Assembly: GCA_045809745.1 (NCBI GenBank)
Contig: JBJMXE010000146.1
Location: 1 to 15,405, forward strand
Reading direction: 5' to 3'
DNA from: DATFCK01 sp045809745
GTDB taxonomy: Bacteria > Verrucomicrobiota > Verrucomicrobiia > Chthoniobacterales > UBA10450
DNA length: 15,405 bases
Position 1 is the first letter of the stretch. Each line of letters opens with the position of its first letter. The position numbers and the translations under genes are program-made. Below are positions 7,053-13,000 of the stretch, in pieces. Under the pieces are notes generated by a model. It was not told where the DNA came from. It did no database searches and saw nothing but the letters and a program-made list of their open reading frames with translations.

Positions 7053-10000
7053 TTAAGGAATTAAGCTGACCTGCAGTTTGTAAAATCTCGCTTGGCCGAC
7101 CGTCGGCGGAGAACCGGTATCTGCGCCGTTGTCGGTGTAAGTCCCCGGCGATCCGGTGCCGAAAGCTGCCGACCCAGCCGAGATCCATGTTCCTCCCGGA
7201 GTCGTTGCGTAGTAGATCTGATACTGGCGATTGCGAACTGTCGGGAAATTCAGAGTAACCGTGCTCGATGAACTGCGGATGATCGTTAGCTGACTTGCGG
7301 TTACGTCCGACACCTTCGGGTCGGATCCGAACACATATTCCTGGGCATTCGTCTTCCCATCACCATCCGGATCATCGCCCGGGCGTGACAGATCGCCCGC
7401 CTGCCCGCCGGTGTGCCCGAAGTATTGCTGCGTCCACCAATCCGGAATTCCGTCGCTGTCGCTGTCGTAGGTGAGCGCTGCGCCTGTCTCAAACCCGAGC
7501 GCGAAGTTCATGCTGCCGTTTCCTTGCAGTTCGACTTGCTGCGTCTGCGCCTGATTACGCATGGCGACGGTATCGAGAACTAACGCGTCGGCATCGTTAG
7601 CCGTAGCATTGAATGCAGCGCCCGAAAATCCGGAGCCGCCGAACCGCACATAAGCGCGAACCGTTCGTCCGTTGTTATTGTTGAACAGATCCACCTCTTG
7701 CGCGCTGCTGATCAGATTACCGAGATGAGTCTGCCCATTCATCAGCAGGTCCAGCAGATCAGGTGACAGTCCGAGCCGGACAAACAACTGCACAAAGCCG
7801 GTTGTCGTATAACTTGCCTGAACAGAACTCTTGTTAGGCGAAAGAGTAATCGTCTTCGAAATCTTACCGTCAGAGCTGGTCAACTTCCAGCCAATGCCGG
7901 AGGGCGCCGGCACGACCGTGTAGAGGTCGTTCACATAACCGAATGTGCCGTTGCCGGACGCATCGGTCTTGGCGAACCAGTCCTTGAATGCGGAGGTGCG
8001 GTAAGCGTTAACCGCGCCGTTGGTGAAGTTGCCGGCACCTTCTTCCTCGGTTTCGGATCCGGCGTAGCTGACCGAGTTCCCCACCACCTGTGAGACGTAC
8101 CCGGTATCGAAATCGCGGAGCCAGGCGTGGGTCATGCGGCCGCCGATCCGCTCGAACAAGGCGAACACCCGATCGTTGTAAATCAGGTATTCGCTTTCGC
8201 CGTCGAGATCGATATCGCTCTGCTCTGCCACCGCGCTACCAGTGTAAGTGCCGCTATTGGCGGCCTGCGACCAGGTGTTTACCCGAGCATAAATTGCCGC
8301 TTTGCGGGTCTGAGCCTGAGCGATCTTCGCAAACCCGGCGAGCGTCTGATTGGAAGTATCGGGATTAATGTAGGCGCCAGTGCTGAACTTGCTCAGATCG
8401 GTGTTGGCTTGATTGTGGAACGCCGTTTCAAATTCTGAGGCGTGTAACGTTGCCCGGGCCAGTGCGAACAGACCATTCGTGGCGCTGGTCGGAACGATTC
8501 CGACAACTGAGTTCCAGCTCGAATTGACGATGCCACTGGTGCCGAGCAAGCCATACTGATGCGCGGCATCATTTGGCAGCCCAACCCCGATGCGGATGCT
8601 GAATACTTTGGTGCGGAGACTCTCCTCCAGCGCCGACCCGTTATACCAATTGTCGTAATTCTCCTCGTTGGCGTGATCGATGAAATCCTTGGACACGTTA
8701 GGCAGGGACAGGCTTGGGCCGCGATTCACCGTCCCCCACTGCGTGGCGGTGGCTCCATTTGAATTGAAGGGGACCTGGTTCCCCGCCACCTGGTCAGGTG
8801 TAACGATCTGTATCCAGGGATGGCTCGCCAGCCACCGGATATTGCGGTCGTAATTGTCGGCGTTCGTCTTGCTGCCGAAATCCTCCCATTGATTGACGAA
8901 CGTAATGACCTGGTCCTGCTGAGTGTCCCGCGCCTTTCGGCTGAGCAATTGTCGAAGCAACGTCGGCAAACCATTGTCGTCATTGGCGAACAACTGCGTG
9001 TTCACGCCGTCATTCACCACAAATGTCTTAGTGTTGTTGATCTGGTTGATGCGGTAACCGTCGGTTCCCAGTGCCGAGTTCCGTCCAAACCACTTAAACA
9101 CGTGCCGCATCTGATCGACGAACGTGTAACTGAATCCGGCATCGGTCGCTTTTTGTAACACCGCCGAATCCGACACTCGTTCGGGTGTCCAGAATACCGA
9201 AGTCGAAGGCGCGTGGCTGTAGATGTTGGCCAGGAAAGAGTTGGCGAGCGCGACGTTATCGATGTTGTACGGGCTGCTGAAGTAATTGAGAATGTGATCG
9301 GAGAAAGTGGACCCGAGCAGGTCGATCGTGCCGGCGCCGATGAGGTTGCCAATCCGCGTATTAAAGGCCGGTCCGTCTTTGAAGCTGTTAGGCGATCCGC
9401 TGCTGACCTTCGCCCATTGCATCGCCGAAGCCAGGATGGGAGTGACGTGCAATGCGAACGGCACTCCATAAGCCTCGTGCGCATCGAGCGGCCGGTAATA
9501 ACCGGCACCGGCGCCATTGTTGATCAAACTTTGGGTGACATTGCCCGGCTGGATGGCCTGATTCCCGTGGATCACGCTCATCACTTTCACTCTTTTGCCG
9601 CGATCGTTGTCGGCGGTCAGGCCTATATATTCGCGTAATACGCTGTTGGCACCGGCGATGTTCGCCTGATCCTGCCAGTAGTCGGAGGCAAGGCCGTTTG
9701 TGCGAATGGTATCCCGAACATCGGAACGGCCGCCGATGTCACCCGCGCCTACTGGATTGTTCGTCGTGCCGTCCTTCGTTGTGAACACCTGATAGAGGAG
9801 TTTGGTGGCATCACCGTCCCAGCCGGCGTCCAGCAATGCCTGTCGGCTGATTGAAAACTCCACCGCATCAAGATCTGAATTGTAATAGGCCTTTTTGAAA
9901 CCGTTGGCGGTGGTCTGATCACGGAACGTGACGCCGAACTGGGTAAGGCTCTGGCCGATCGCGGTGGAGTGCGACGCGCCGGGCGCCGGATTCCAAAGGT

Positions 10001-13000
10001 ATACCCGCCCGTTGTCAGTCTGGTAGGAGGCAACGACTACCTGCCATTTCATTGAAGTCCCGGTGTCGACGTCGTCTGGCAGATTGTATTCGCCGACTCC
10101 TGCATTACCGAAATTGATGGCGACGTAGATGTCGAGATTGCCCTGCTCCGCGTAGGCAGTCAGGTCCTGCATATCAACGCGGAAATAGAAATTACCGTCG
10201 CCGCCCTGGCCCACGGCCCCGCCATCTCGCGCGTAGAACGCCACCATGTCCCGTGATGAATCAAAACCGTCGTAGGCATGGTAGACGTCACCCTGGTTGA
10301 AGTTCCCTCCATCGCCATCATACGGGTCGAGCGCGATCAGGTCGTTAGCCGTCCAATCGGTAAACTCGTGCCGGTTTGTTACTCCACCCACGGTAGTCGA
10401 TGCGCCGATACCGATCGTCACCGAACCGGGCGGAGGAGGAGGCGCGTCCACTGACACTCGTGGATCAGTATTATTAATGAAGTGCTGCTGATTGGTAATC
10501 CCGTCGCCGCTGAGACTACCGTTCGGGCCGTTGTTGGTGTTGGTAATCACCTGACCGGTATGCAGGTTGTAATGGCCAACAAAACCATCGTCCCACGGAT
10601 CGAGTCCATACTGCAGTTTCCAGCCATCCGGTAAACCATCACCAGTGGTGCTCTTCCGGCGCGGATCGGTCTCCAGCCAGATCACATCGAGTTTGTCGGC
10701 CCGAATATTTCCGGACGGTCGAAACGCCGCATTCAACTTCGTCTTATCCAATGCGGGCGACGTATTGGTCAGTCCGTTCGTCGGCTCGATAAACGTGTAG
10801 CAGAAGTCCGAATATTTGAACGTAACTGACTGCGAACCGGCAGCGGAGCCAGCGACCGTCACGCTTTTCCTAAAGTCATCGAGCGTCGCCACTACCACGA
10901 AATTGCCCTGATTGTCGGTTTGGTTTCGATCGATGATCGCTAGATCGACGATCCCATTGTGATTGCTGTCCTCGTTACCATCCGTGATTCCGTCACCGTC
11001 GGTGTCGGTATTGTTCGGATCCGTCTCGAGCCAGATCGCGTTCGGCGCGTGCGCCAGCACCCTCTGCGAATCGATTTTCGAACTGTTGTAGACGGTCGGC
11101 GGATGGCCGATGGCGTGGAGAATCCCGTTGGCATCGGGAACTCCGATGTCGACTCGCCCGTTGTGGATCGTCTTGTAAGTAGTAGTCGCGCCGTTAACCG
11201 TGACGCTGCTGGTGGAATCCTCCACGCCGTCCAGCAAAGCGTCACCATCGGTGTCCGGCTTGTTCGGATCCGTCACCGTGCCGGCAATCAGATCGGTTCG
11301 CGAATTGTTGAGATTATACGGCCACGGATCGTAGAAAGTGTAGTCCTGCCCGGAAGGGGCGCTGCCATTGTCGGTTGTATTGTAGATCGGCGGATCGAGA
11401 TCAGGTTGGAAGTTAGGCACGCCATCGCCATTCGTGTCCGTAGTAATATTTGTGTCGCCAACGGCAGCGCCCCAGCCCAACTCGAGCCCGTCGGACAGCC
11501 CGTCTGCATCGGTGTCGGGGTTCAGCGGATCGGTCTTGCCGGAAATGGCCGAGATATGGACCTGGTCGTTAGTCCAGGTTTCAGAATTCGTGGTGGGTAA
11601 CGCAATCGCAGTGGTCTCGATCGGCGCCGAGGTGGGCCCGTAGAGGCCGAGCCCGTCATCGTCGATATCACCGCTCTTCGGCCCGTCGTAAACGCCGTTC
11701 CCATTCGAATCGGTAAACGGTTCCCCGGCGTCGTGGACACCGTTGTTGTTGCTATCGGTAAACGGCTCGCCATTTATCACGATTTGCCGAAAAGCGACCT
11801 GCGCGTTGCGCGTGGATACGGAACTTCCAGTGGGAGCGGTAACGGTCGAAGCGAGCTGATACGTACCCTCGGCCGCATTGTTCCAGGTGAAGTTCCAGAA
11901 CTTGCTGGAACCAGTCGTCGTCGGATTCGGCGTTGCTGATGTGCTCGGATTGAGAGTGATGTTGCCCGATCCGAGCGCAAAAGCGACGGCGACGCTGGTA
12001 GCGTTCAAATCCGTCTCAACCTGCACTGACACCGCCCGCTGAGCCGCTGTAGGCGTGGCCACGTCGGGCAGGTTAATGACATAAGGTTTCCCGTCCGAAT
12101 CCACCTCGGGCGGCGTAACAATGACGTTGCGAATGACTGGAATCGGCCGCGCTTTGACCAACCGGAACGTCTCCAGTGTCGGATTACCCGGATTCGTATA
12201 GGTGACATCGATCGTGTGCAGGAAGTCAGGGATGTCGTTGTATAAGTTCGGAAGCCGGAATGCCAACTCGTGATAGTCGTTAGTCACGTCGTAGTTGATC
12301 ATGTAGCTCGTGCGGCTCTGCGGCACCCCGTTGGCGGCAGATCCGGATTCACTGCTCGCCAGCTTGATCAAAAACCGGTCGATGAGCGATTGCAGCGTGG
12401 TGCCGTTAGCCAGCGATTTGCTGAACCACACTTTCATCACATAATTCGAATCCACCAGGTCACCGTCGTTTGATGGAAACGCGATGAACATCCGGGTGTT
12501 AGGACCGGCGGCGACCACGTTGCGAGTGAGTGTGGTGTAGTGACCGGCTCCGTCGGTACCGTTAAAATCCTTGTAGTCGGCCGAAGAAAGTTCGCGCAGC
12601 CGAACCTGAATCTGAGCATTGCCGGTAGCGGGAATATTCGCGTAATCGAACCGCCATTCCCGGGGATAGGGACTCGATACGGCTGGGTTCGCAGTGGCCT
12701 CGGTAGCCTTCACCCATGTGCCGGCGATGTTGTTATTCCAGAGACCATCACCATTCAAATCCTGGAACGGTTCGCCGGCGTCCCATGTTCCATTGCTGTT
12801 TACATCGGTGAACGGCTCGAACCCGATGCCGTTACCTCCCTGCGTATGAGTCTTGATGTCGTCGTTAGTAGCATCACTGTCGTCGATGTGGTACCAAACT
12901 TCGGTTACGCTGGCATCGGTCCGAACTACGACGCCGTAACGCGAACCGCCGATCGTGTCGCCCTCGGCCGGGAACTTGATCTCACCCTGCGGCGCCTGGG

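Noticed and set aside
7049..7055. Frameshift or split gene between the giant protein and the next GH13
   Set aside because: The giant protein ends in a complete C-terminal module and the next begins with a clear signal peptide, so they are two genes with a one-base gap.
10959..11600. Plus-strand open frame of 213 codons
   Set aside because: It is antisense to the calcium-repeat block; the regular GAC/GAT-rich repeats leave long open frames on the other strand. Its Val/Ile/Arg-rich repetitive translation is an artefact of that.
10584..11772. Repetitive DNA that could be taken for a CRISPR array or microsatellite
   Set aside because: The repeats follow the amino-acid pattern of calcium loops in frame, vary in length and spacing, and have no constant repeat/spacer alternation.
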